A stretch of 64,000 nt of DNA from NCBI RefSeq assembly GCF_003217215.1, contig NZ_QJTD01000003.1:62001-126000 (forward strand), given 5' to 3'. This DNA comes from Winogradskyella epiphytica (GTDB lineage: Bacteria > Bacteroidota > Bacteroidia > Flavobacteriales > Flavobacteriaceae). The translations under genes were made by a program, and so were the position numbers. Below are positions 1 through 7,400 of this stretch, one piece after another; position 1 is the first letter of the stretch; the number at the start of each line of letters is the position of its first letter. The notes below the pieces were generated by a model. The model did not search any database and had not been told where the DNA came from. It saw only the letters and a list, made by a program, of their open reading frames with translations.

Positions 1-51
1 AATTTTAAATGCGGTGTGAAACGCTTTAACAGCATTAATTTTGTCTTGCAT
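1..51 (-). CDS. HisE/MazG-like pyrophosphohydrolase, N-terminal fragment
   Basis: The first 17 codons of a minus-strand gene that runs off the left edge. Read from the ATG at 51 it gives MQDKINAVKAFHTAFKI. This pattern (KI.AV..FH..F) resembles the start of the flavobacterial phosphoribosyl-ATP pyrophosphohydrolase domain proteins, which are small all-alpha NTP pyrophosphohydrolases. It is divergent from the small membrane protein at 103-288, with about 50 bases between the starts. The assignment rests on a remembered N-terminal pattern only; the catalytic acidic residues lie outside the window. Confidence 0.45.
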   Translation of the reverse strand, partial: MQDKINAVKAFHTAFKI

Positions 52-53
52 AG

Positions 54-87
54 TTGTGGTTTATTAGTTGCTTAATCCTTACTTTTG
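54..87 (+). promoter_or_regulatory. Bacteroidetes-type promoter for the small membrane protein
   Basis: The -7 element TACTTTTG at 80-87 matches TAnnTTTG exactly. A TTG at 54-56 lies 23 bases upstream as a candidate -33 element. The predicted transcript would start about 10 bases before the ATG at 103. Confidence 0.5.
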
Positions 88-102
88 CATAAAAATAAGA
101 AG

Positions 103-288
103 ATGTTTAGTACTGGTCAATTGATTTTTGGAATATTATTTTTTGTAGCCTTTGCCATTATCATTGGTTACCAATATCGTAAAGATCTTCGTCTTCATAA
201 ACGTTACTATAAGGGAACTATTTGGGTTTTAATTGCTTTTATAGGTTTTATAGGTATGATCGCTGCTATTAAATACATTTTTATGTAG
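103..288 (+). CDS. small two-helix inner-membrane protein
   Basis: A 61-residue protein read from the ATG at 103; an in-frame TTG at 85 overlaps the predicted -7 promoter element, so it is a less likely start. There are two hydrophobic segments, about residues 5-22 (ending in IIIGYQY) and 40-60 (IWVLIAFIGFIGMIAAIKYIF), separated by a basic loop (RKDLRLHKRYYKG). This predicts a hairpin with the basic loop in the cytoplasm. It resembles short uncharacterised membrane proteins common in Flavobacteriaceae. No enzymatic motif is visible and the function is unknown. It is a single-gene unit with its own promoter. Confidence 0.6.
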   Translation: MFSTGQLIFGILFFVAFAIIIGYQYRKDLRLHKRYYKGTIWVLIAFIGFIGMIAAIKYIFM

Positions 289-381
289 TCGATCTTTTTG
301 CATCAAATTCTTTTAAAACTTCTAAAAGCCTGAGTTAGGAAGGTTTCAATAATTATTGACAAAAAAAATAAAATATCAAAC

Positions 382-416
382 AAAAAAAGCAGCCTTTTAT
401 AGGACTGCTTTTTTTT
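382..416. terminator. bidirectional rho-independent terminator
   Basis: An A-run/GCAG stem pairs with CTGC/T-run around a short loop, with one bulged base. It has T-runs on both strands. It lies between the converging small membrane gene (ends 288) and the YceI gene (ends 434), so it can serve both. Confidence 0.75.
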
Positions 417-433
417 ATTTAAGTTAGTTTGTA

Positions 434-1087
434 TTAAGCTTTAGTTGCTTTAACAACCACTTTTAATTCAATATCATCGTTGATGAATTTGTCACCTAAA
501 TCACTAAAGAACGATTTAGAACCATATTTTACATTCCATTTAGAACGATCAATAGTGAAGGTTTCACTTGTTAAAGTGATGGTCTCACCTTTGTTATCAA
601 CTGTTACCGGAAATGTAACATTGTTTGTAGCATCTTTAAGGGTTAAGTTTCCAGAAAGCATAGTTTGACCATCTTTTGTAGAAATACCAGTCATTTCAAA
701 ATTTGAAGTTGAGAATTTTTCAACTTCGAAAAAATCTGCACTCTTAAGATGTCCAGTCAATTTTGCATGGCTCTCATCGTCAGCAGGAATATCTAAAACT
801 TCGATACTATTCATATCAATAATAAATTTACCTGCAGCTAATTCGCCATCAGTAGCTTGTAATTTTCCTTCTTGAATAGCAATAGTTCCAAAGTGTTCAC
901 CAGTTGGTTTGAATCCTTTCCACTCAATAGTTGAATTTTCAGTATCTACTTTGTAGTTAACTGCAGTTGCTTCAGCTTTCGCAGCTTCAGCAGCTTTAGT
1001 TGTTTCAGCTTCTTTAGCTTTGTCTCCACAGCTAGTGAATGTAATTAAGGCTACTAGAACAAAAGATTTTAATAATAGTGTTTTCAT
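434..1087 (-). CDS. YceI family lipoprotein
   Basis: A 217-residue envelope protein. The signal peptide (MKTLLLKSFVLVALITFTSC) ends in a lipobox-like FTSC with the acylated cysteine at residue 20. Next comes an Ala/Glu-rich linker to about residue 42, then a YceI domain (about 43-217). Recognisable YceI landmarks are the opening Y.VDTENSTIEWKGFKP, the DI..DESHAKLTGHLKS.DFF segment and the closing WNVKYGSKSFF. YceI proteins form a lipocalin-like barrel that binds long isoprenoid or amide lipids; the physiological role is unsettled in most species. The lipobox suggests the protein is tethered to a membrane. It is divergent from grpE, with separate promoters in the 149-base gap. Confidence 0.9.
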   Translation of the reverse strand: MKTLLLKSFVLVALITFTSCGDKAKEAETTKAAEAAKAEATAVNYKVDTENSTIEWKGFKPTGEHFGTIAIQEGKLQATDGELAAGKFIIDMNSIEVLDIPADDESHAKLTGHLKSADFFEVEKFSTSNFEMTGISTKDGQTMLSGNLTLKDATNNVTFPVTVDNKGETITLTSETFTIDRSKWNVKYGSKSFFSDLGDKFINDDIELKVVVKATKA

Positions 1088-1113
1088 GTTTTTATTTTAT
1101 TTGTTTGAGGATG

Positions 1114-1142
1114 CAAATATAAATAAATGGAAGAACAAACAA
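1114..1142 (-). promoter_or_regulatory. promoter of the YceI gene
   Basis: On the minus strand, TATATTTG (plus positions 1114-1121) matches TAnnTTTG. A TTG (plus positions 1140-1142) sits 18 bases upstream of it. The start codon at 1087 is about 25 bases downstream. Confidence 0.6.
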
Positions 1143-1166
1143 TCAAAATAAATTGTTAATGACATT

Positions 1167-1198
1167 TTGACATTTTTAGAATAATGGCAGTACTTTTG
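1167..1198 (+). promoter_or_regulatory. promoter of grpE-dnaJ
   Basis: TTG at 1167-1169 (in a TTGACATTT context) and TACTTTTG at 1191-1198 are separated by 21 bases. They fit the Bacteroidetes vegetative promoter well. No CIRCE-type inverted repeat is visible in the 38 bases before the start codon. Confidence 0.65.
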
Positions 1199-1236
1199 CC
1201 CATTCTAAATCGAAGATTTTAAAAAAAGAACTCAAA

Positions 1237-1788
1237 ATGAGTAAGAAAGATAAAAATAAGAAGGTAGAAGATCCACAAGTTGAGGATCAGGCTACAGTTA
1301 CGGCAGAGTCAGAAGAACAACAAGAAGAAACTAAAACTGCTGAAGAGCAGCTTCAAGACCAATTAGTTGCTGAAAAAGAAAAGTTCATGCGCCTATTTGC
1401 GGAGTTTGAAAATTATAAAAAGCGAACGACTAAAGAGCGTATTGAACTGTTTAAGACAGCAAGTCAGGATGTAATGTTAGCCATGTTGCCAATTTTAGAT
1501 GATTTTGAACGTGCATTAGCACATATCGAGGAGACGGAAGAAACAGGAGAATTAAGAAAAGGTGTTTTGTTAATTCAAAGTAAGTTAATCCGAACTTTAG
1601 AACAAAAAGGATTAGCTAAGATTGAGGTTAGACAAGGAGATGTGTTTAATGCAGATAATCATGAAGCGGTAACTCAAATTCCTGCACCAAGTGACGACTT
1701 GAAAGGAAAAATCATTGACGTTGTAGAACAGGGCTATAAATTAGGAGATAAGGTGATTCGTTTCCCAAAAGTAGTAGTAGGGCAATAA
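1237..1788 (+). CDS. grpE: GrpE nucleotide exchange factor
   Basis: A 183-residue co-chaperone that releases ADP from DnaK. The acidic, Gln/Glu-rich N-terminus (1-45) leads into the long dimerising helix (EKEKFMRLFAEFENYKKRTT), followed by the conserved LPILDDFERAL region. The C-terminal beta domain contains F.ADNHEAVTQIP and ends in GDKVIRFPKVVV, typical of GrpE. The gene is followed after 66 bases by dnaJ on the same strand. The two form a heat-shock chaperone pair; dnaK is not in the window. Confidence 0.97.
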   Translation: MSKKDKNKKVEDPQVEDQATVTAESEEQQEETKTAEEQLQDQLVAEKEKFMRLFAEFENYKKRTTKERIELFKTASQDVMLAMLPILDDFERALAHIEETEETGELRKGVLLIQSKLIRTLEQKGLAKIEVRQGDVFNADNHEAVTQIPAPSDDLKGKIIDVVEQGYKLGDKVIRFPKVVVGQ

Positions 1789-1854
1789 ATATAGATAACA
1801 GGAATGTTAAATCAAGAGTTTTCACTTTAGTGAAGATGAAGAATAAATTATTTG

Positions 1855-2973
1855 ATGAAAGAAGATTATTACGACATATTAGGAATAAGTAAAGGAGCAT
1901 CCGAATCCGAAATAAAGAAAGCCTATCGTAAGATGGCATTGAAGTATCATCCTGATAAAAATCCAGATGATAAGGAAGCTGAAGATAAATTTAAAAAAGC
2001 AGCTGAAGCCTATGAGGTTTTAAGTAACGCAGATAAAAGAGCCCGTTATGATCAATTTGGACACCAGGCTTTCGACGGCGGAGGAGGCTTCGGCGGTGGC
2101 GGAATGAATATGGATGATATCTTTAGTCAATTCGGAGATATTTTTGGAGGCGCTTTTGGCGGCGGCGGAGGCTTCGGTGGTTTCGGCGGCGGTGGCAGAC
2201 AACGTGTAGTTAAAGGAAGCAATTTACGTATCCGTGTGAAGTTGACTTTAGAAGAAGTCGCTAATGGTGTTGAAAAGAAAATAAAAGTAAAGCGTAAAAT
2301 ACAAGCGCCTGGAACTACTTATAAAACCTGTAGTACTTGTAATGGTTCTGGTCAAGTGACACGAGTAACAAATACCATATTAGGTAGAATGCAAACGGCT
2401 TCGCCTTGCCAAACCTGTGGTGGTGCTGGTCAATCAATTGACAAAAAACCTGCTGATGCAGATGCTCAAGGTCTGAAAATAGCAGAAGAAACAGTTTCTG
2501 TTAAGATTCCAGCTGGGGTTGAAGATGGCATGCAACTTAAAGTTACAGGTAAAGGTAATGACGCACCTGGAAATGGAATTGCTGGAGATTTATTAGTGGC
2601 CATTCAAGAGGAAGAGCATCCTACACTAAAACGTGAAGGTGATAACTTGCATTATGATATGTATGTGAGTATTCCAGATGCTGTTTTAGGAAACTCTAAA
2701 GAAATTGATACTGTAACGGGCAAAGTGAGAATTAAAATTGAGCCAGGAGTACAGTCTGGTAAGATATTAAGACTTCGTGGTAAAGGTATTCCAAGTATTA
2801 ATGGTTACGGTAAAGGTGATTTATTAGTGCATGTAAATGTTTGGACACCAAAAACTTTAAGTAAAAAACAGAAGTCATTTTTTGAAAGTATGAAAGAGGA
2901 TGAACACTTTGAACCTAAGCCAGAAAGTTCAGATAAGTCCTTTTTTGAAAAGGTAAAAGATATGTTTTCTTAA
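1855..2973 (+). CDS. dnaJ: DnaJ chaperone with a reduced zinc domain
   Basis: A 372-residue Hsp40 co-chaperone that stimulates DnaK ATPase and delivers substrates. The ATG at 1855 was chosen because it gives the usual start [10 protein letters not shown]; an in-frame TTG lies just before it. The J domain (about 4-66) has HPD at residues 32-34. A Gly/Phe-rich linker (about 75-115) follows, then a cysteine-rich region and two C-terminal beta domains. Only two zinc motifs are present ([10 protein letters not shown] and CQTCGGAGQ) instead of four. By order and spacing they correspond to motifs 2 and 3, so zinc centre II remains and centre I is missing. The protein ends in [12 protein letters not shown], a tail I recall from other flavobacterial DnaJ proteins. 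Glycine codons in the linker are unusually GGC-rich. Confidence 0.96.
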   Translation: MKEDYYDILGISKGASESEIKKAYRKMALKYHPDKNPDDKEAEDKFKKAAEAYEVLSNADKRARYDQFGHQAFDGGGGFGGGGMNMDDIFSQFGDIFGGAFGGGGGFGGFGGGGRQRVVKGSNLRIRVKLTLEEVANGVEKKIKVKRKIQAPGTTYKTCSTCNGSGQVTRVTNTILGRMQTASPCQTCGGAGQSIDKKPADADAQGLKIAEETVSVKIPAGVEDGMQLKVTGKGNDAPGNGIAGDLLVAIQEEEHPTLKREGDNLHYDMYVSIPDAVLGNSKEIDTVTGKVRIKIEPGVQSGKILRLRGKGIPSINGYGKGDLLVHVNVWTPKTLSKKQKSFFESMKEDEHFEPKPESSDKSFFEKVKDMFS

Positions 2974-3010
2974 TTTAGAGGCTATTTAAGAAAAAATGCT
3001 ATCTTTGGTA

Positions 3011-3045
3011 TATCGCTAATCTAATTGGCGATAATTTTTCTTTTT
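3011..3045 (+). terminator. terminator 1 of grpE-dnaJ
   Basis: Stem TATCGCTAAT / ATTGGCGATA (10 pairs, one G-U) with a 3-base loop, followed by ATTTTTCTTTTT. Confidence 0.75.
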
Positions 3046-3059
3046 CATAGCAATTTTTT

Positions 3060-3098
3060 CCCATCCTTGTTTAACCATAAGGGTGGGTTTTGTTTTTT
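3060..3098 (+). terminator. terminator 2 of grpE-dnaJ
   Basis: Stem CCCATCCTT / AAGGGTGGG (9 pairs, one G-U) with a 10-base loop, then TTTTGTTTTTT. It acts as a back-up to the hairpin at 3011-3045. Confidence 0.75.
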
Positions 3099-3320
3099 AT
3101 AGAATAATTGCTATTTAACTATCGAAGTTCATTGTTGCGAACTTAAAATTTATCCCTAATGTCAAAGGCAATTTAGTTACAGTTACACATCTATGATATG
3201 TTTTATCTTCCATGATCAATATAATTGTTAATACGGGCAACATGTTTTGAATGAGTTAAAGAAACACGTATTTATTCTATAAATAGTAGATCATTTTTAT
3301 TCTAAATCTCGTACATTTAA

Positions 3321-3328
3321 TATCTTTA
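3321..3328 (+). promoter_or_regulatory. weak -7 element before the ABC exporter operon
   Basis: TATCTTTA, one mismatch to TAnnTTTG, 33 bases before the ATG at 3362. No clear -33 TTG was found at the right distance. It is placed where the operon promoter is expected. Confidence 0.35.
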
Positions 3329-3361
3329 CGCACTAACCACAGCATTAAATTCTAGTTATAT

Positions 3362-4288
3362 ATGAACGATTTATTAGTCGCTGATGCCGTTTCTAAAAGC
3401 TTTGGAAACTTTAAAGCGCTAAATCAAGTGTCAATTGCTGTCCCAAAGGGTAGTATATTTGGACTTCTCGGTCCCAACGGAGCTGGGAAAACTACGCTGA
3501 TTCGTATCATTAATCAAATCACCATGCCAGATGAAGGTCGTGTTTTTTTAGATGGACAGCCCCTCAAGCCAGAACATGTTAGAGATATTGGATATTTACC
3601 AGAAGAGCGTGGACTTTATAAGTCTATGAAGGTTGGTGAACAATGTTTGTACCTTGCGCAATTGAAAGGTCTTAGCAAATCTGAAGCAAAACAAAGACTA
3701 AAATATTGGTTTGATAAACTAGAAATTGGAGATTGGTGGAATAAGAAAATTCAGGAATTGAGTAAAGGTCAAGCGCAAAAAATTCAATTTGTGGTCACCG
3801 TCTTACATCAGCCTAAATTATTGATATTTGATGAACCCTTTTCAGGGTTCGACCCTATAAATGCCAATTTAATTAAAGATGAAATTTTACAGTTGAGAGA
3901 GGAAGGTGCTACTGTGATTTTTTCTACACACCGAATGGAATCCGTAGAAGAGTTATGTGATCATATAGCTTTAATTCATAAATCAAATAAGGTGTTAGAT
4001 GGTAAATTAAATGATATCAAGCGGCAATATAAAACAAACACCTTCGAAGTAGGTTTACAAGCATCTAATAGCGATAGAGTTATTACTGAAATTAAAAATC
4101 AATTTGAAGTACTTCCTGCCACATTTAAAAATTTGAATGACGATGTGAAGTTAAATGTGAAGTTAAAAGAGGATGTCTCACCTAACGATTTGCTTTCATT
4201 TTTAACAGCAAAGGCCGAAGTACACCACTTTGTTGAGGTGATTCCTTCAGCAAGCGATATTTTTATTCAAACCGTAAAAAACAACTAA
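3362..4288 (+). CDS. ABC exporter ATP-binding protein (NatA-like)
   Basis: A 308-residue ATPase subunit. Walker A is GPNGAGKTT, the Q-loop region is followed by the signature LSKGQAQKIQF, Walker B is LLIFDEPFSGFDP and the switch histidine lies in STHRMES. The last about 80 residues form the extra C-terminal domain (DUF4162 type) seen in NatA/ABC-2 exporters. The adjacent permease starts 2 bases after the stop and is NatB-like. NatAB exports sodium in Bacillus, but the substrate of flavobacterial relatives is not known. This is the first gene of a six-gene plus-strand operon. Confidence 0.9.
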   Translation: MNDLLVADAVSKSFGNFKALNQVSIAVPKGSIFGLLGPNGAGKTTLIRIINQITMPDEGRVFLDGQPLKPEHVRDIGYLPEERGLYKSMKVGEQCLYLAQLKGLSKSEAKQRLKYWFDKLEIGDWWNKKIQELSKGQAQKIQFVVTVLHQPKLLIFDEPFSGFDPINANLIKDEILQLREEGATVIFSTHRMESVEELCDHIALIHKSNKVLDGKLNDIKRQYKTNTFEVGLQASNSDRVITEIKNQFEVLPATFKNLNDDVKLNVKLKEDVSPNDLLSFLTAKAEVHHFVEVIPSASDIFIQTVKNN

Positions 4289-4290
4289 GG

Positions 4291-5604
4291 ATGAATCATT
4301 TGCCACTAATTATAAAACGTGAATATTTCACAAAGGTGAAGAATAAGTCATTCATAGTTATGACGTTCTTGAGTCCTTTAATAATGATTGCGCTTTTCGC
4401 CGTTGTAGCCTATTTGTCTCAATTAAATAATGATAAACAGCGGACCATTTCTGTTTTAGACGATACGGGCTATCTAACAAATGTTTTTGAGAATACAGAA
4501 AACACCTCTTATACTATATTAAATGGATTGAAATTAAAGGATGCTATTGAATTAGTTAAAGAAAAAGAAGATTACGGTTTATTACATATTGCTAAAATTG
4601 ATGATTTAGATGGTGTTTCGGACCATATTAGGTTCTACTCAGAAGAAACCCCTTCATTAAGCGTTATTTCTGGATTAGAGCAGCGAATTGAAAAGCGACT
4701 AAACGAAATGAAGCTGGAAAAAGATGGGGTTACGCTAGCCCAAATTGAAGCTGCTAAAACGAATGTTGATATAGCCCAAGAAAGTTATACTGGTGAAAAA
4801 AGCTCCAAAGCAGATAATGTAGTAAAATTGATGTTTGGTGGAGCAGCTGGTTATCTATTATTTATGTTCATTATCATTTATGGTAATATGATCATGAGGA
4901 GTGTGATTGAAGAAAAAACTAGTCGAATTATTGAGGTTATAATTTCTTCAGTAAAACCTATTCAACTTATGATGGGTAAAATTATAGGGACGTCTTTGGC
5001 TGGAGTTACTCAATTTATTATTTGGGCAATTCTAGGTGGAGTTCTTATGGTGCTTGTAGGTTTCATTTTTAATATTGATATTTTAGCAATGCAGACTCAG
5101 CAGCAAGAAATGGCCATGCAATCGCTTCAAAATTCTGGAATGGATCAAAAAGTAGGTGAGTTTTTTATCGCCTTTCAAAATTTGCCAATGACTAATCTTA
5201 TCATCGCATTTTTATTCTTCTTTATTGGAGGTTATTTATTGTATAGTTCTTTATATGCCGCCATTGGGGCTGCAGTAGATAACGAAACTGATACACAACA
5301 ATTTATGTTACCTATATTGATGCCGCTAGTTTTGGCGGTATATGTGGGCGTATTTACCGTAATTGAAGACCCGCATGGTGTTGTTTCAACAGTGTTCTCA
5401 TTTATACCATTCACCTCTCCAGTTGTAATGCTTATGAGAATCCCGTTTGGCGTGCCAATTTGGCAACAAGGGTTGTCACTTTTGTTACTTATAATTACAT
5501 TTATAGCAACAGTTTGGTTTGCTGCAAAAATCTATCGTGTTGGGATTTTAATGTACGGAAAAAAGCCAACCTATAAAGAGCTTTTTAAATGGTTGAAATA
5601 CTAA
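4291..5604 (+). CDS. ABC-2 permease (NatB-like)
   Basis: A 437-residue membrane subunit. One transmembrane helix sits near the N-terminus (about 22-43, FIVMTFLSPLIMIALFAVV). A large extracytoplasmic domain (about 45-180) and a five- to six-helix membrane bundle (about 180-425) follow. This is the ABC2_membrane_3 / NatB layout. The conserved VIEEKTSRIIEVIISSVKP segment follows the second helix and is diagnostic. It pairs with the ATPase at 3362-4288 and the next gene begins 3 bases downstream. Confidence 0.9.
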   Translation: MNHLPLIIKREYFTKVKNKSFIVMTFLSPLIMIALFAVVAYLSQLNNDKQRTISVLDDTGYLTNVFENTENTSYTILNGLKLKDAIELVKEKEDYGLLHIAKIDDLDGVSDHIRFYSEETPSLSVISGLEQRIEKRLNEMKLEKDGVTLAQIEAAKTNVDIAQESYTGEKSSKADNVVKLMFGGAAGYLLFMFIIIYGNMIMRSVIEEKTSRIIEVIISSVKPIQLMMGKIIGTSLAGVTQFIIWAILGGVLMVLVGFIFNIDILAMQTQQQEMAMQSLQNSGMDQKVGEFFIAFQNLPMTNLIIAFLFFFIGGYLLYSSLYAAIGAAVDNETDTQQFMLPILMPLVLAVYVGVFTVIEDPHGVVSTVFSFIPFTSPVVMLMRIPFGVPIWQQGLSLLLLIITFIATVWFAAKIYRVGILMYGKKPTYKELFKWLKY

Positions 5605-5607
5605 AAA

Positions 5608-6495
5608 ATGAGTCAAGACCTTAAAGATATAGAAGATAGTATTACCCAAAGTAGCCTTTGGGAAACCATAACGAAGTTTTTGGACCAACATATTGATTTT
5701 GGTTCAGATATTAGTATCTCTCTTTTAGACGTCTTAGTAGTTATAACAGCTATTCTTGTAACTACCGTAGTACTAAGAATTATATTAAAAATAATCACAA
5801 GAAATCTGCCTGCAGAGAACAAAGGGAAATTTAATGTGGTATACGGTTATTTTAGATGGCTTGTTTACTTTGTTATTTTAATCTTGACCTTAAATAGTGT
5901 TGGCGTTAAAGTTACAGCGGTTTTTGCAGCATCTGCAGCACTTTTAATTGGTGTTGGTCTTGCGCTTCAAACTTTATTTAAGGATATTATCTCTGGAGTT
6001 TTTATATTAGTAGATCAAACATTACAGGTTGGTGATATTATAGAGCTGGAAGGAAAAGTGGGTCGTGTTGAAGAAATTAAATTAAGAACAACAAGGGCCG
6101 TAACTATCGATAATAAAGTATTAATTATTCCCAATCATTTATATTTGGACAATACCTTGTATAATTGGACACAAAATGGAACGCTCACAAGAGAAAGTGT
6201 AAAAGTTGGTGTGGCATATGGAAGTGATGTGCAATTGGTTAGAAAATTATTGATTCAAGCGGCAAGTACGCATGAAGAGGTGATGTCGCAGCCAGAACCA
6301 ACAGTAATTTTTGCAGATTTTGGTGATAGTTCATTAGATTTTAAACTTGTATTCACTTTGCGTGATAGCTTTAAAGCTCAACATCCTAAAAGTGATATTC
6401 GTTTTGAGATTGATCGACTATTTAGAGAAAACAATATTTCGATACCGTTTCCGCAGCGTGATATTCATATTATCAAATCTCAAGAAATTGATTAA
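5608..6495 (+). CDS. MscS-type small-conductance mechanosensitive channel
   Basis: A 295-residue channel. Two hydrophobic helices (about 41-62 and 78-98) precede the pore helix AALLIGVGLALQTLFKDIIS. Next come the beta domain (GDIIELEGKVGRVEEI, then IPNHLYLDNTLYNW) and a C-terminal alpha/beta vestibule. MscS homologues open under membrane tension and release solutes on hypo-osmotic shock. The start ATG lies 3 bases after the permease stop and the next gene follows after 18 bases, so it is co-transcribed with the ABC exporter. Confidence 0.93.
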   Translation: MSQDLKDIEDSITQSSLWETITKFLDQHIDFGSDISISLLDVLVVITAILVTTVVLRIILKIITRNLPAENKGKFNVVYGYFRWLVYFVILILTLNSVGVKVTAVFAASAALLIGVGLALQTLFKDIISGVFILVDQTLQVGDIIELEGKVGRVEEIKLRTTRAVTIDNKVLIIPNHLYLDNTLYNWTQNGTLTRESVKVGVAYGSDVQLVRKLLIQAASTHEEVMSQPEPTVIFADFGDSSLDFKLVFTLRDSFKAQHPKSDIRFEIDRLFRENNISIPFPQRDIHIIKSQEID

Positions 6496-6513
6496 ATAAA
6501 AATTATCAATCCT

Positions 6514-7398
6514 ATGAATCTAAAAACTTATAGAGTTCTATTTATAGTACTTGCATTGTGTTTTTCACAATTGGGTTTAGCACAGCTAACCGATTTAGCG
6601 AGGTTGGAATATTCTTTTATTCCGAAGAGTAAATCTGGTGATCAGTATACACGATTAAGAGCATTAGTTAATTATCCAATAGAATTAAAAAAAGATAATT
6701 ACCTTGTAATTGGAGGAGAGTATAATAGAGTCATCTTAAATCTTGAGGATAATTATCCCTTTGATAATTCACAATTAGAAACAATTAATATAATTGATTT
6801 AAATATCGCTTATACCTTTAAAACAAGTGAATTTTGGAGATTTGGTGCTAAAATTAATCCTAGAATTGCTTCAACCCTAAATGAAACTATCACCATGGAT
6901 GATCTCTTTTTAAACGGAGGTGTTTACGCGATCAATGATAGAACCGATGATGAAACTGCAGAAAAACCGTATCGTTTAATCTTAGGATTAACTTATAATT
7001 CAACTACGGGTATTCCTTATCCTTTGCCATTCGTGAGTTATTTTAGACGTTTAAATGATAATTGGTCTTATAATTTAGGTGTGCCAAAATCTAATGCAAA
7101 ATACTTTTTTAATGAGGAAAATATTGTTCAAGCTTTTGTTGGTTTAGACGGGTATTTTGCGCATCTGCAACGGCCAATTATAATCAATGGTAAACAGGCA
7201 GATCATGTATCTTTATCTGTTGCTGTTGGAGGATTGGGCTACGAGCATTATTTTACGAAACATCTAGTTCTGTACGTGTATTCAGGTTATACCTTTCGTT
7301 TAAATAATATACTTAGAAATGAAGATAAGGATGAAGTCTATAAATTAGATGACAGAAATGCATTTTACTTAAGAACAGGATTAAAATTTAAATTATAA
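6514..7398 (+). CDS. DUF6268 family outer-membrane beta-barrel protein
   Basis: A 294-residue protein. The N-terminal signal peptide (about 1-23) ends in GLAQ. The rest consists of alternating amphipathic strands rich in aromatic residues, ending with FYLRTGLKFKL, a typical outer-membrane barrel C-terminus. The pattern (LEYSF.P.S......TR.R) fits the DUF6268 family as I remember it. Its function is unknown. It lies between the channel gene and the response regulator gene, with the regulator ATG 2 bases after its stop, so its expression is probably tied to the operon. Confidence 0.75.
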   Translation: MNLKTYRVLFIVLALCFSQLGLAQLTDLARLEYSFIPKSKSGDQYTRLRALVNYPIELKKDNYLVIGGEYNRVILNLEDNYPFDNSQLETINIIDLNIAYTFKTSEFWRFGAKINPRIASTLNETITMDDLFLNGGVYAINDRTDDETAEKPYRLILGLTYNSTTGIPYPLPFVSYFRRLNDNWSYNLGVPKSNAKYFFNEENIVQAFVGLDGYFAHLQRPIIINGKQADHVSLSVAVGGLGYEHYFTKHLVLYVYSGYTFRLNNILRNEDKDEVYKLDDRNAFYLRTGLKFKL

Positions 7399-7400
7399 TT

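Larger units (their letters stand above)
2974..3361. other. intergenic region after dnaJ
   Basis: About 390 bases without a supported gene. It holds two tandem terminator hairpins near 3011-3098, an AT-rich stretch, a small inverted repeat (AAGTTC...GAACTT, near 3124-3145) and a weak promoter at 3321-3328 for the next operon. No tRNA or ORF with coding character was seen. Confidence 0.6.

Noticed and set aside
480-668. Plus-strand frame antisense to the YceI gene
   Set aside because: It lies fully within the conserved YceI coding region, with no promoter or family resemblance.
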